Source: Gammaproteobacteria bacterium Ga0074134 | GTDB taxonomy: Bacteria > Pseudomonadota > Gammaproteobacteria > Ga0077554 > Ga007554 | NCBI GenBank assembly: GCA_001464965.1 | Contig: LNEJ01000072.1 | Span: forward strand, 1 to 64,000 | Length of the DNA stretch: 64,000 nucleotides | Reading direction: 5' to 3' | Shown here: positions 43,993 through 54,170 of the stretch, piece after piece | Numbering within the stretch: position 1 is the stretch's first letter | How the letters are laid out: each line of letters opens with the position of its first letter | Translations under genes and position numbers: made by a program | Notes under the pieces: model-generated | Told to the model about the DNA's origin: nothing | Databases searched by the model: none | The model's input: only the letters and a program-made list of their open reading frames with translations

Positions 43993-46900
43993 TTATCGAC
44001 GGATCTCTTTCCAGGACAGGCGGCCTGTATTGGCTGCTTTGCCGGTATTGACACGCCCTTCGTCGACGCTGGCGCCCGATTTGTCTCCGCTGTTCGCGGT
44101 GTATTGATAGTCGCCCAAAAAGGCCGATTCCGCAGCGATGGCATCCTGCTGCATTCTCCTGCCGGAAATTGCAACGGTGGTTGATATGGGGATGGGGCCG
44201 GTATTGCCGGAAGCGGCGCCAGTGGTGTTGCTGGTAACAGTGGTCGTCGTGACACCTCCGATGATGGTGGTGGTGGTGATCGTGGCAGAGGTGGTGACGA
44301 CTTGGGTAGTGCCAGTGGCGGACAACTTGTCACTGTTATCAGCACTATTGTCATTGTTGAAGTCAAACACAGAGTCAGCGGGGCGTCCTCCGTTGACGAG
44401 TTTCGCGGCCATCAGCCATGACGATCCGCCAAAGGTGCATTCGGCGTTGTTGGGGGTCATGGTGTTGAAGAACACGTAGTCACCGCGCACCTTGGGGTTG
44501 ACGACCACCCGCTCGCCGGTTGCCGCGCTGGCGCTGTCGAGGTCGATGTACCAGCCACGCTTTGTGCCGCTGTAATCCACGGGGTTATCACTGAGTACGC
44601 GGGCGCTCGACGAGAAGCCGGTGAGGAATGTTTGCGCCACGAGGTCGCTGCGTTGCAGTTCTTTATCTCCTTCGTCCCACACGCCATAGAAGGTCTGGGT
44701 GCCGGTGGTTGTTTTATCGCTATTAACCACATACTGGCCCGTGCCGAACATCACCAGCAGATTGGGTGCATTGGAAGGCGAGTTGCTGTTGGGTACGGTG
44801 GGGTGTCTTACCACCGAGGGTTTGGAGGTGATGGGCTGGGCGTTGTTCGCTGCACTTTTTGCGGTAAACAAGGGTTTTGGGGTGCTGCCCTGTGAGTAGG
44901 CGACCTTCCAGTTGGTGTCCTTGGCCGTATCGGATAGGTCAAACGCCCACATATTGCCTTGCAGGTCGCCGGCATAGACCCGGTCGACCGTTCCGTTGCC
45001 GTCGAGATCGACCGCCACCGGGGAGCTTAGCCCGTTCTGGCCCGGGCTGACTGCGCCAACGCCGGTGGTGATCCTGTAGTAATCGGCATTTGGAGACCCG
45101 CTTGTGCTTAGGGTCCATGTGCCGTCCAATCCACCATCGAGGTAAATGATGAAAAGCTGGGCCTGGCCGACGCCCGTGTCGTTGTAGCCATTACCGAAGA
45201 TGGCTGCCCATCTGCCGTTATTCATGAGGCCAATCACCGGCTTACTGAATGTGTAGCCAAGATTAGCGTCGTTGGCATCCGTGAATTCCCACATCACCGT
45301 ATTGTCAGGGGCCGTGCCAGTTTCAGAAAATGCGCTTGGGCTGGTGATGTCCAGGGCAAACAGGCCACGGCCGCCAGCCTCTTGGCCGCCAACGAGCACG
45401 GTTTTCCAGCCCACCGCACCGCTGGGGCTGGTCTTGACGAAAGCATCCGACACAGTGGGGCCTTGGTCTACATAATAAAGATGTCCGTAGGACTTTTCGG
45501 TCAGGGCGTGCAAGCCCTTTCCAATTGCGTTGGAAAACAGGTTGTGTGGAATGTAGGCCATCACTTCATCGCCGCTGATGGCGTCAAAGCCATGCAGCAT
45601 CCCGTCATTGGCGCCGACATAAACAATGCCCTGGCGAGGAGTGCTTGTATAGGCGGCTTTAAATGTCGAGTACGGGACGGTGACGCCTGGCAACGTATCC
45701 GGGTAATTGAGGCTCGGTGGCCCGACATACACCGGGTTGGAGTGCACGATGTCGCCCAGCCGGCTGCCGCGCACGCGGAAGCTGGGTGTGGTGCCATCGC
45801 CTTCCTTGGAGCGGTCACCACGCAGGAAGGCAAGCCGGTCTGGTCCGTAGCTGTCCGCGGCGGTGGGTCCCATGTTCAGATCGTTTTGCTGTGCGGTCGA
45901 CAGGGTCGACAGGCCCGTGGTATTCCAGCGGAAGGGGATGCCCACTTTTGTGACGGGATTGTACGTTAGTATGGTGCGGTCATTAACAGACAAATTCCGG
46001 GCATCAAGCATGGTTGCCGCATTCCAGGTGGGTGAGGCGGCGAGGTTGCCGGTGATGGGGTCCAGCGCGTATGAAAGCAGCTCGCCACTCCATAGCCCAG
46101 AATTGAATTTGGCCTGGTAAACCGCGCTGCTGGTGCCCAAGGTTGCCGTATTGAATGCGACGGCCGAGGCACTGCCAATCCGGGAAGCGATGTTCGAAAC
46201 AATCTGTGCCAGGGCCTCTGTCAATGTATCGGCATTGGTTGCGGTAAAATACAGCCCTTTGCCGTAGCTCGCGGCGTCTTGCAGCATCTGGTTGTTGACG
46301 GCAAAGCCAATGGTGTAGGTGTTCAGGTTCTGTTTGGGGTAATTTGGGTCATCGAAACTGGTGCCGGTCAGGTCAGTGCCGAGCGTGGACGCGCTGGAAC
46401 CGGTGGCTGGGGGATTTCTCCTCAGGTCAATGTCATTGCCAAATTTCGCCAGGTCATCAAGGTAAAGCGTGTATCCTTCGTCTGTCGTACTGCCCGACGG
46501 TTGAAATCCATCCGAGTATTGGGGGAAGTTGGGGTACATTGCTGTCGTCGTGGCGGGGGCGAGGTTGTCCCAGTTCGGAAGCGCGCGCGTTGTGTCGAGG
46601 ATATCATCAGGGTCAACATTTGCTGAGGGAACGGAAGTGTCTTTGGTAGGGTAGCCGTCGGTGATAATAATGGTGAAATTTTTCTGGCAGCGGTATTGAA
46701 TCGGGCTGGTATAGTTTGTTCCGCTGATATATTGGCTGCTTATGCCCCTGAAATAGCGCGTTATTTCGTAATACGCCTCGGCCAAGGGGGTCCATGTGTT
46801 GGCGCTGAGTCCGTTAATTGTACTTGTCAGCGTAGATGTTGAGCTACCGCAGACGGCGGCAATCGTCGCCCCCTGGCTGCTGGTGTTGAACGATGCGATA

Positions 46901-47481
46901 CCAAAGCGTATGTTCGGGGTATTGGTGACGACATTGGTTGCCACTGCCTTGGCAACGGTAATGCGCGTGCCCAGGTTGACCGCGCTGACGATAGTGAGGT
47001 CGGTGTTGTTCGCATAAGTTTCGAACAGGTAATTGAGATAATTGCCGGAGTACATGGTATTGCCGCTGCCGACTGGGTCCGGCAACTTCAGGCACTTTGT
47101 GTTGGTGACGCCTGATATAACTCTAGTGCCATATTTATAACCGGAAGAGCATCCAGACCCACTGATGGATGAAAGTTTCACGTTGCTGCTAGTCGCGTTC
47201 CAGGTGGCGCCTCCCCAGTTGGGTTGGATGGTCGTGGTGGTGTAGCCCGTTGCCCAGGTAATGTTGTTCATGCTTCCTGAGTTGTCGATCAGCAACATGA
47301 CATTGGGCTGCACCGGCGAGGTCAGGAACAGCGGTACGTTGGACAGTGTGCCGGGCGCGGCCTGTGCGAAGGGCGATGCGAAGACCAGCACATAGGCGAG
47401 CAAGGTGCTCCAGGCGGCGGATTTTTTGCCCCTAAGGGTATCTATGCCACTCGGGGTGTAAGTCAATGTTTGCGGTTTCAT
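43993..47481 (-). CDS. pilY1: PilY1, pilus tip adhesin and assembly factor
   Basis: A 1162-aa secreted protein. After the signal peptide (TLLAYVLVFASPFAQA) there is a von Willebrand A-like domain (NVMLLIDNSGSMNN and a long loop to about 490). The C-terminal PilY1 beta-propeller runs from about residue 590 to 1000, with a calcium-binding loop DLDGNGTVDRVYAGD and VGANDGMLHGFDAISGDE. PilY1 sits at the pilus tip and controls retraction and surface sensing. It follows pilX, pilW and pilV in the usual order. Length is typical. Confidence 0.95.
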   Translation of the reverse strand: MKPQTLTYTPSGIDTLRGKKSAAWSTLLAYVLVFASPFAQAAPGTLSNVPLFLTSPVQPNVMLLIDNSGSMNNITWATGYTTTTIQPNWGGATWNATSSNVKLSSISGSGCSSGYKYGTRVISGVTNTKCLKLPDPVGSGNTMYSGNYLNYLFETYANNTDLTIVSAVNLGTRITVAKAVATNVVTNTPNIRFGIASFNTSSQGATIAAVCGSSTSTLTSTINGLSANTWTPLAEAYYEITRYFRGISSQYISGTNYTSPIQYRCQKNFTIIITDGYPTKDTSVPSANVDPDDILDTTRALPNWDNLAPATTTAMYPNFPQYSDGFQPSGSTTDEGYTLYLDDLAKFGNDIDLRRNPPATGSSASTLGTDLTGTSFDDPNYPKQNLNTYTIGFAVNNQMLQDAASYGKGLYFTATNADTLTEALAQIVSNIASRIGSASAVAFNTATLGTSSAVYQAKFNSGLWSGELLSYALDPITGNLAASPTWNAATMLDARNLSVNDRTILTYNPVTKVGIPFRWNTTGLSTLSTAQQNDLNMGPTAADSYGPDRLAFLRGDRSKEGDGTTPSFRVRGSRLGDIVHSNPVYVGPPSLNYPDTLPGVTVPYSTFKAAYTSTPRQGIVYVGANDGMLHGFDAISGDEVMAYIPHNLFSNAIGKGLHALTEKSYGHLYYVDQGPTVSDAFVKTSPSGAVGWKTVLVGGQEAGGRGLFALDITSPSAFSETGTAPDNTVMWEFTDANDANLGYTFSKPVIGLMNNGRWAAIFGNGYNDTGVGQAQLFIIYLDGGLDGTWTLSTSGSPNADYYRITTGVGAVSPGQNGLSSPVAVDLDGNGTVDRVYAGDLQGNMWAFDLSDTAKDTNWKVAYSQGSTPKPLFTAKSAANNAQPITSKPSVVRHPTVPNSNSPSNAPNLLVMFGTGQYVVNSDKTTTGTQTFYGVWDEGDKELQRSDLVAQTFLTGFSSSARVLSDNPVDYSGTKRGWYIDLDSASAATGERVVVNPKVRGDYVFFNTMTPNNAECTFGGSSWLMAAKLVNGGRPADSVFDFNNDNSADNSDKLSATGTTQVVTTSATITTTTIIGGVTTTTVTSNTTGAASGNTGPIPISTTVAISGRRMQQDAIAAESAFLGDYQYTANSGDKSGASVDEGRVNTGKAANTGRLSWKEIRR

Positions 47482-47553
47482 GATAGCTCTCCTAACACTG
47501 GGGTGTCAGTACAATTCAATGGGTTGATGAAATAGAATGTTGATTAATGGGCG

Positions 47554-48075
47554 TCAGAATTTCTTGCCGTAGTACTCCTGCAGAATTACCGTGGCGTTAT
47601 CGGATCCGCCCGTCCCTCTGGTGGTGATGCGAAGATTGGTAACTGTGCCCGCGCCGGATGAGCATCCGTAGCAACTCTCAAGCTCCGCGCCAGAGTTTCC
47701 TGGAGCTGAAACGAGCTCTATGATGTAGCGTGGCTCGGTCTTCACGTTGGGGATGTCGCTCCCTTTGTAGACGATTGAAGCGGTGCCGCTCCAGGTGGTG
47801 TTGCTGCTGATATCCGGGGCCGCGGCGCTGGATATGTTGTAAAACCCCGATGTGCCATTGAATGCGGCGACTGACGCCATGCCCTCGATGTAGGCTTCGG
47901 CATCCCTCAAGCCCGCTTCGGCGGCCTGGAAGGCGAGGTTCTGGTCACGGCTGTTGCCCGCCATTTTCTCTTCTAATGTCGATGTGCTCATGGCGGTGAT
48001 GCCGATGATGGTCAGCACCAGCAACATCAGCAGGCTGACAATGAGCACGGAACCGCGTTGGAATGGAGAGTTCAT
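47554..48075 (-). CDS. pilX: Minor pilin PilX
   Basis: A 173-aa protein: QRGSVLIVSLLMLLVLTIIGITAMSTSTLEEKMAGNSRDQNLAFQAAEAGLRDAEAYIEG is the PilX N-terminal signature with a Gly-cleaved leader. It has two Cys near the end (CYGC). It takes part in the priming complex of the pilus. Confidence 0.93.
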   Translation of the reverse strand: MNSPFQRGSVLIVSLLMLLVLTIIGITAMSTSTLEEKMAGNSRDQNLAFQAAEAGLRDAEAYIEGMASVAAFNGTSGFYNISSAAAPDISSNTTWSGTASIVYKGSDIPNVKTEPRYIIELVSAPGNSGAELESCYGCSSGAGTVTNLRITTRGTGGSDNATVILQEYYGKKF

Positions 48076-48077
48076 AA

Positions 48078-49106
48078 TTACAGGCCTCTATTGCGTAACC
48101 GTATGGTCGTGGTGAAGACGCGCCGCAGGCGCCGGTCCGCCGGCGTGATGGCTGCCGCCCCGTTGAAGGTGTAGGGCTGCGGCTGTGCCGTGATGTTGTT
48201 TTCAGCGCTGCGCACCAGCAGGCTCAGGCGCACGCTGACCACGTTGGCCAGGACGAGCCCGGCTGCTCCGGCGGGAACATACCTGTTTGCCGAGCCATCC
48301 ATCGGGCTATTCATGTCTTCCCCATAAAGGATCTGCATGTTCTCCACGTCTGCCGCCAGAGGTTGGGCGGCATCGCCCTGGTCTTGCCGATACAGCGTCG
48401 GAGCATTGTTGTTGGTTGCATCTGCCTGAATGAAATAGCGGCGCACTGTTGTCGTCATCAATTGTGCATCGCCTTGATAAATCTTCGACAGGCAGTGTGC
48501 ATTGGCGCCGACACAGGCGCCGGGGTTGAAGTTGCCGGGGCTGGTCGCGTTGCCAGTGTTATGGACTATCGTTCCTGTGCCGCCGGGGTTAGCGTTCGAT
48601 ATCTGGAAGATATCCCCCGCCGTGCAATCGCTGACAATCACGATATCACCCTGTTGAAGAGTGTTGCCTGGACGCACTCCGATGTTGGCAGAGGCCAATG
48701 GCCCAAATGGCGACAGAAGCGTAAGGCCCGTCTGCTCCGCCATGCGCAACGTGATGGAGTCAGTGGATCCGTCGGTTCCCTCTATGCCGTTTGCGAAACC
48801 GTGCAGCGTGGGGTTATACCCCGCGCCCCCTGCGTTAAGATTATTGGTAAGGGCGGTTCTGTTTTTCAGGCAGCCCCAGTAATCCGCCATGCGGATATCG
48901 CTGGCAAGAAAATCCATCGCAAACCGCCCGTTTTCCTGTATTCTTGCCAGCGCGTCCTGGACGCGGTAGGTCTGCCGGCTGCTAATGAAAATTTGCATGA
49001 CGCCCGCCAGCAGTATCAGGCTGATGGTGATGGCGACCATCACCTCCACCAGCGTGAGGCCGCGTTGAGAAATGCGATGAGTAACGGATGGCGCAGAGTG
49101 ATTCAT
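48078..49106 (-). CDS. pilW: Minor pilin PilW
   Basis: A 342-aa prepilin, with the leader ending SQRGLTLVEVMVAITISLILLAGVMQIFISSRQTYRVQDALARIQENGRFAMDFLASDIRMADYWGC, typical of PilW. The gene starts in the overlap with pilV (ATGA at 49103-49106). Confidence 0.94.
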   Translation of the reverse strand: MNHSAPSVTHRISQRGLTLVEVMVAITISLILLAGVMQIFISSRQTYRVQDALARIQENGRFAMDFLASDIRMADYWGCLKNRTALTNNLNAGGAGYNPTLHGFANGIEGTDGSTDSITLRMAEQTGLTLLSPFGPLASANIGVRPGNTLQQGDIVIVSDCTAGDIFQISNANPGGTGTIVHNTGNATSPGNFNPGACVGANAHCLSKIYQGDAQLMTTTVRRYFIQADATNNNAPTLYRQDQGDAAQPLAADVENMQILYGEDMNSPMDGSANRYVPAGAAGLVLANVVSVRLSLLVRSAENNITAQPQPYTFNGAAAITPADRRLRRVFTTTIRLRNRGL

Positions 49107-49624
49107 GGCTGGATACTCACGGAAAAACAGGTCAGGTCAACGGCCGGGTCTGCTCCGCAGGCGGTGCCGGTAGCGCCGGTGCGGGCGTCATCCCACATTA
49201 CGGTGATGGTGAGGCGATTGGGGGCAACCCGTGTTACGGTGCCCTTGCCTGCGGGTAGCGCACTTCCGTTGGTGGTTTGCCATTCGTAGATGTCGTATTG
49301 CGCCATCTGGGCCGGGGTGCAGCCGCCGCCGCTGACGCAGATGTTATTTGATCCCGCGTTTGTGGTGTTGATGTTGTCGTAAGGTCCCCCAGCCACCGCC
49401 GCCAGGGTGTTGGCGCGTATGCGGTCGGCCATGTCGTTGGCCTGCTGGGTGGCAATGGTCCGCAGATAGGCGCTCTGATTGTTGCGCAGCCCCGCGGCCT
49501 GTAGTCCCGCCAGGCCGAGCAGGCCGATGGACAGCACCACGATTGCGATGAGGACTTCCAGCAATGAGAAACCGCGCGCCGTATTTGTTGAAAATGGTGT
49601 GAGTTGAGTGAGCGTTTTGTTCAT
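49103..49624 (-). CDS. pilV: Minor pilin PilV
   Basis: A 173-aa prepilin: ARGFSLLEVLIAIVVLSIGLLGLAGLQAAGLRNNQSAYLRTIATQQANDMADRIRAN is the PilV signature. It is 11 bp downstream of the fimT-like gene. Confidence 0.94.
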   Translation of the reverse strand: MNKTLTQLTPFSTNTARGFSLLEVLIAIVVLSIGLLGLAGLQAAGLRNNQSAYLRTIATQQANDMADRIRANTLAAVAGGPYDNINTTNAGSNNICVSGGGCTPAQMAQYDIYEWQTTNGSALPAGKGTVTRVAPNRLTITVMWDDARTGATGTACGADPAVDLTCFSVSIQP

Positions 49625-49635
49625 ACGGGAAGCTC

Positions 49636-50157
49636 CTAAGGGCAGGCAGTCCGGGTGGTGCCCACCCTGCCGGTAGAGGCCACATTGATGGCGCGGACTT
49701 CGTTTCCCGTACAGCCGGGGATCGATAAGGTAAATGTGCCTGCCGAGCCACTGATGAAGCCGGAGGGCTGGTACTGAACGCGTGTGGCGTTGGTAAAGCC
49801 GTTACTGGTCAGCGTGCTGCCGCCATCAAGCACCCCGCTCACTTTTAGCAGGGTGTCTCCCGCGTCGACGTTTCCAGTGCTGTTTACATCGACAAAGGCT
49901 ATCCATCCGCTCGCCCAATTTGTGCCGGTGCAGGTTGCCTGATCGGTGCTGATGCATACGGTGACCCACAGGCCCCGTTTAACGGCCTCGCCGCGCGCCA
50001 GTTGCAGGGTCGAAACCAGTTCGTTGGCCTGGGTTGCAACGCGATTATTCTGTATTGTGGACCTGAAACTCGGCACGGCAAGCGTCGCCAAGATCGCAGC
50101 GATGGCGAGCACGACCATCAACTCAATTAGCGTGAATCCTGTGTGTTTTCTGTTCAT
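49636..50157 (-). CDS. fimT: Minor pilin FimT/FimU (GspH family)
   Basis: A 173-aa prepilin with HTGFTLIELMVVLAIAAILATLAVPSFRSTIQNNRVATQANELVSTLQLARGEAVKRG, the GspH/FimT pattern, and a Cys-containing tail. It is the first gene of the minor-pilin operon, so the promoter should be in 50158-50377 or before; nothing recognisable was seen there apart from the relic at 50238. Confidence 0.9.
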   Translation of the reverse strand: MNRKHTGFTLIELMVVLAIAAILATLAVPSFRSTIQNNRVATQANELVSTLQLARGEAVKRGLWVTVCISTDQATCTGTNWASGWIAFVDVNSTGNVDAGDTLLKVSGVLDGGSTLTSNGFTNATRVQYQPSGFISGSAGTFTLSIPGCTGNEVRAINVASTGRVGTTRTACP

Positions 50158-50237
50158 GGCTTTGTTGTATCACCGCAAATTTTTACTGTCATTCTAAAAC
50201 CGACGAGCTGTGCGGTTTCTCCGATGAATGGATTGTT

Positions 50238-50263
50238 AGAGCCTGTTTATCATCTCGATCAAG
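50238..50263. repeat. Relic of the 143-bp MITE-like element
   Basis: Over 26 bases this matches one end of the element at 43282 with four differences. The rest is replaced by other sequence including a GTGCGT/ACGCAT pair (about 50276-50289). The gap has no gene. Confidence 0.55.
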
Positions 50264-50377
50264 CGGTCATAGGGTGCGTGGGACGCATCTATATAGGTAT
50301 TGGCGTTTTTAAATAGAGATAGAACAACGTCAAACCCTCAATAGGTTTATCGGCAGAGGATGTGGGATAATTAAGCC

Positions 50378-51526
50378 ATGACAGATTGCTTGGTAATAGG
50401 TGGTGGCCTGATAGGCATGCTCACGGCGCGCGAGTTGCGGCTCGCCGGCGCTGAGGTGCGATTAGTGGAGCGTGGCGCGGCAGGGCAGGAGGCGTCGTGG
50501 GCGGGTGGCGGGATATTGTCGCCGCTCTATCCGTGGCGCTATCCGTCCCCGGTGACGGCATTGGCGCGCTGGAGCCAGCAGGCCTATGCGGGATTCTCCA
50601 GTGAGCTGGCAAACGAGACGGGCATTGATCCGGAATGGACGAAAAACGGGCTTTTGATTCTGGATGACAGTGAGAAGGCGATAGCGCGTGCCTGGGCTGT
50701 GGATGTGGGTGCCAGGCTTGATCTGATTGAGGCCGGTACGGTGCGCCAGTGTGAGCCTGGTCTGCGTGCCCCGTCCCAGGAAGCGCTATGGATGCCGGAT
50801 GTGGCACAGATCCGTAACCCGCGCCTGCTGAATGCCTTGAAGGTCGATTTGCCGGCGTTGGGCGTGATCGTCGAAGAGCATGCCGAGATAACCGGCTTTG
50901 TTGTGAAAAATGACCGGGTTGAGGGTGTCGAGACTCGCCATGGGCGGATCACCGCTGGCAGGGTGGTGGTTGCCGCGGGCGCCTGGAGCGGCCAGTTGCT
51001 CGCGGGGCTGGGTTATGCCCTGGACGTGGCGCCAGTGCGCGGCCAGATGATTCTGTTCCGGGCGCGCCCCGGTGTGGTGTCGCGCATCGTGCTGAGCCAC
51101 GGCCATTATCTTGTGCCACGTTGTGATGGGCGCGTTCTGGCGGGCAGTACGCTGGAGTATGTAGGTTTCGACAAAACCACCACGGAGGAGGCCCTTGCCG
51201 AGTTAAGCCGCGCCGCCATTGCCATGGTGCCGGCCCTGGCCGGTCATGAGATCGAGCGCCACTGGGCCGGACTGCGCCCCGGCTCACCCTGCGGCGTGCC
51301 CTATATCGGCGAACATCCGCGCGTGCAAGGCTTGTTTGTCAATGCCGGGCATTTCCGCAATGGCGTGGTGATGGGTCCGGCTTCGGCGCGCCTGCTGGCC
51401 GATATCCTGCTGCGGCGAAAACCCGTGCTCGATCCCGCGCCGTATGCCTTGGAGAACCGTGTAAGCATGGATTGTGGAGCGGAGGCGTTGCGCCGCAGGG
51501 ACTCCCATTGCGGATTTATCCCGTAA
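50378..51526 (+). CDS. thiO: ThiO-like FAD-dependent glycine oxidase
   Basis: A 382-aa flavoprotein oxidase of the DAO family. The FAD-binding GGGLIGMLTARELRLAGAEVRLVERG is at the N-terminus, and WAGGGILSPLYPWRYPSPVTAL follows, typical of ThiO. ThiO makes the glycine imine used for the thiazole of thiamine. Other thiamine genes are not next to it here. The C-terminal GLRPGSPCGVPYIGEHPRVQGLFVNAGHFRNGVVMGPASARLLADIL is the DAO hallmark. Confidence 0.9.
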   Translation: MTDCLVIGGGLIGMLTARELRLAGAEVRLVERGAAGQEASWAGGGILSPLYPWRYPSPVTALARWSQQAYAGFSSELANETGIDPEWTKNGLLILDDSEKAIARAWAVDVGARLDLIEAGTVRQCEPGLRAPSQEALWMPDVAQIRNPRLLNALKVDLPALGVIVEEHAEITGFVVKNDRVEGVETRHGRITAGRVVVAAGAWSGQLLAGLGYALDVAPVRGQMILFRARPGVVSRIVLSHGHYLVPRCDGRVLAGSTLEYVGFDKTTTEEALAELSRAAIAMVPALAGHEIERHWAGLRPGSPCGVPYIGEHPRVQGLFVNAGHFRNGVVMGPASARLLADILLRRKPVLDPAPYALENRVSMDCGAEALRRRDSHCGFIP

Positions 51527-51615
51527 CTGGTAACGTGCTGTGGGATTGAATCTTTTCTGGCATCTTACGGTCATAATAGCCAACCCAAAAAAACAGCCTT
51601 TGGATTCCCTTGTCA

Positions 51616-52923
51616 ATGCCTAGATTTGGATTTATCGCTTTACTGGCGTTGTTTATTGGCATCCTTCTCACATCTTTTTTGCCAATTACCACTTTTGCCG
51701 GGGATGTGCTGCTCACCGAAGATCAGGCTATCGCCCTTTTTTATCAGCGCAACCTTGACCTGATCGCGGCGCGTTACAATGTGGATGCGGCTCGGGCTCA
51801 ACAGGTTATTGCCGCCGCCGTTCCCAATCCCGTGCTTTCGCTATACAGCCAGTCTCCCAACATCGCTAAGATAGGAAGGCACGGTGGCTTCGCTGGAGCG
51901 CAGTATGACACTATTGCGCGGCTGGATCAGCTTATTGAAACGGCGGGCAAGCGGGGGCTGCGCAAGGAAGGCAGCGGGTTTGCCACGCAGGCTTCAGAGA
52001 GCGACTTGCGTGATGCCCTGCGCGTGCTCAGCAATGAGGTGCGGCATGCCTATTACAATTTGCTGTTGAGCCAGAAAGTAGTTGATCTGGCCAGGGAAAC
52101 CCTGGCGCGTTATGACGATATAGTGCGCACCAACAGTTTGAGGCTGGAGAGCGGGGATATCGCCGAATCGGATTTTTTGCGCGTGGAGGTGGAGCGTTTC
52201 AAGGCGCAGGGGGATCTGGACCAGGCGCTGCGTAGCCTTGCTGGCGCGCGAACGGGCTTGGCGGTGCTTCTTGCCTGGCCCGGTGACGCGATGAATTTTG
52301 CCGCGCAGGATGTCTCGCTCAAGCGCAGCGAAGTTGATGCGAAACAGCCCCCCGAGGCTTTTATTGACCAAGCCCTGATGCAACGGGCGGATCTGCAGGC
52401 TGCACGGTTGCGGGTAAATCAGGCAGAAAAAGCCCTTGCGCTGGCCCGCGCCAAGCGCATCCCGGATGTCACCATTGCGGTGCAGGATGAAGCGTGTCCT
52501 TTTTGTTATCCCAATGCCGACAATGCAATCGGTCTGGGGGTCAGTGTTCCTCTTCCGGTTTTTTACCGGAACCAGGGTGAAATCGCTCTGGCAGAGGTTA
52601 ATCTCAACAACTTCAATCTGCAAGTCCAGCAACTTGAGCAGAATGTTCGCGCGGAGGTTTTGGGGGCGACCGTCGCCTGGCGTACCGCCGATGCCCAGGC
52701 ACGCCGCTTCGAGGAGGATGTTATTGGCCGGGTCAAAACGGTTCGCCAGGCTGCGGAGCTTGCCTATAGCAAGGGCGCGACGGACATCCTGGACTTTATC
52801 GAGGCACAACGCAGCTACAAAAATAGTGTGCTCGAATATCAAAATGCACTTTACAGCCGGGCGGTTGCCTACGCTGATCTCGTCAAGGTGCTGGGCATAG
52901 AGCAAGTGCCGCTGTCCCCATAA
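51616..52923 (+). CDS. czcC: TolC-family outer membrane efflux protein (CzcC-like)
   Basis: A 435-aa protein, with a signal peptide (IALLALFIGILLTSFLPITTFA) and TolC-type repeats: LTEDQAIALFYQRNLDLIAARYNVDAARAQ, then two halves of coiled coil. It would be the outer-membrane channel for the CzcBA pair downstream. ATG at 51616 is preferred over a TTG at 51610. The stop is 21 bp before czcB. Confidence 0.9.
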   Translation: MPRFGFIALLALFIGILLTSFLPITTFAGDVLLTEDQAIALFYQRNLDLIAARYNVDAARAQQVIAAAVPNPVLSLYSQSPNIAKIGRHGGFAGAQYDTIARLDQLIETAGKRGLRKEGSGFATQASESDLRDALRVLSNEVRHAYYNLLLSQKVVDLARETLARYDDIVRTNSLRLESGDIAESDFLRVEVERFKAQGDLDQALRSLAGARTGLAVLLAWPGDAMNFAAQDVSLKRSEVDAKQPPEAFIDQALMQRADLQAARLRVNQAEKALALARAKRIPDVTIAVQDEACPFCYPNADNAIGLGVSVPLPVFYRNQGEIALAEVNLNNFNLQVQQLEQNVRAEVLGATVAWRTADAQARRFEEDVIGRVKTVRQAAELAYSKGATDILDFIEAQRSYKNSVLEYQNALYSRAVAYADLVKVLGIEQVPLSP

Positions 52924-52944
52924 CTTACAGCAGAGAACCAGCAC

Positions 52945-54051
52945 ATGAAGTATTCCAAACGTATTCTACTATTGCCGGTCTTGTTGTTTTTTTGCGTCCC
53001 TGCCGCCCGGGCGGTGGAGCAACCCCAGGACGCAGGCGTGCTGCGCTATAAGCCTAATGCCCCGCAACTTTCCGCTCTAAATATCGCCGTGATTAACCCC
53101 CGCCTTCGTCCTCTGAGTGAACCGTTACCCGGCCGCATTGCATACGATGAAGATCATACTAGCCGCGTTAGCTCGCCCGTCGTCGGGCGTGTCACCCGCA
53201 TCGGCGCCGAGCTTGGGGACACAGTGCGCAAGGGGCAGGCGCTGCTAGATCTGGATGCGCCGGAGCTGGGCGTGGCCCTTGCCGATGTCTCCAAGGCCGA
53301 TGCCGATCTGTCACAGTACCGAGCGGCCTACGAGCGTGCGCGGACACTCTTCGAGGGGCAGGCCATCGCGCGCAAAAATCTGGAGCAGGCCGAGGCCGAT
53401 CTGAGTAAGGCCGAGGCCGAGTCGCGCCGCGCCAAGATGCGCCTGCACAACCTGCTTCCTGAGGGCGGAAAATCCCCAGGGGAGACTTATACTTTACGCG
53501 CGCCAATCAGCGGGGTTGTTACCGAGCGTCACGTTAACCCTGGCATGGAGGTCCGCCCCGATCTGCAAGATCCGTTGTTTGTGATCAGCGATCCCACCCA
53601 TCTCTGGGTGATCGTTGAATTGACCGAGCGCGATTTGGGCAAGTTGCACACTGGGCAATCGGTGGGGGTGAGTGTTGATGCTTATCCCGGCCAGACGTTC
53701 ATGGCGCGGGTGGCAAACATTGCCGATGTGCTTGATCCTGTCACGCGCCGCGTCCGGGCGCGGGTGATTCTGGATAATCCCGAGCGCCGCCTGAAACCTG
53801 AGATGTTTGCGCGTGTGATGCCCTTGGCAGACAGAAGCCAGCCCGTGCTGGTGGTGCCCAACAGTGCCTTGGTGACGGAGGGCAGGCGTACCTTTGTATT
53901 TGTGGAAACGATACCTGGTGAATTGCATAAACGCGCTGTGCAACTGGGTTTGCAAACCCGCGACTTCAGTGTCGTGGAGAGCGGGTTAAGTGCCGGTGAT
54001 CGCGTAGTCACCAGTGGCGCAGTGCTTTTGAATTCTGATTTGCAAAGATAA
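52945..54051 (+). CDS. czcB: RND periplasmic adaptor (CzcB-like)
   Basis: A 368-aa membrane fusion protein with a signal peptide, a lipoyl/barrel-sandwich motif (VSSPVVGRVTRIGAELGDTVRKGQALLDLDAPEL), a coiled-coil hairpin (QYRAAYERARTLFEGQAIARKNLEQAEADLSKAEAE) and beta-barrel parts. It links CzcA to the TolC-like protein. It lacks the histidine-rich extra N-terminal region of some CzcB proteins. Confidence 0.92.
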   Translation: MKYSKRILLLPVLLFFCVPAARAVEQPQDAGVLRYKPNAPQLSALNIAVINPRLRPLSEPLPGRIAYDEDHTSRVSSPVVGRVTRIGAELGDTVRKGQALLDLDAPELGVALADVSKADADLSQYRAAYERARTLFEGQAIARKNLEQAEADLSKAEAESRRAKMRLHNLLPEGGKSPGETYTLRAPISGVVTERHVNPGMEVRPDLQDPLFVISDPTHLWVIVELTERDLGKLHTGQSVGVSVDAYPGQTFMARVANIADVLDPVTRRVRARVILDNPERRLKPEMFARVMPLADRSQPVLVVPNSALVTEGRRTFVFVETIPGELHKRAVQLGLQTRDFSVVESGLSAGDRVVTSGAVLLNSDLQR

Positions 54052-54170
54052 CGATCAATAAAGTCCACTGCCAAACCAGATGCCGAGAGTACTAAACAAT
54101 AGGAAGCGGCGTAATTCGCGCTTTGGGTGTTTCGGCGTTTCGACCGATGAAAAATCCAGGTTAGACCTCC

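Noticed and set aside
50264-50377. A TPP riboswitch upstream of thiO
   Set aside because: The conserved CUGAGA and downstream thi-box elements are not seen.
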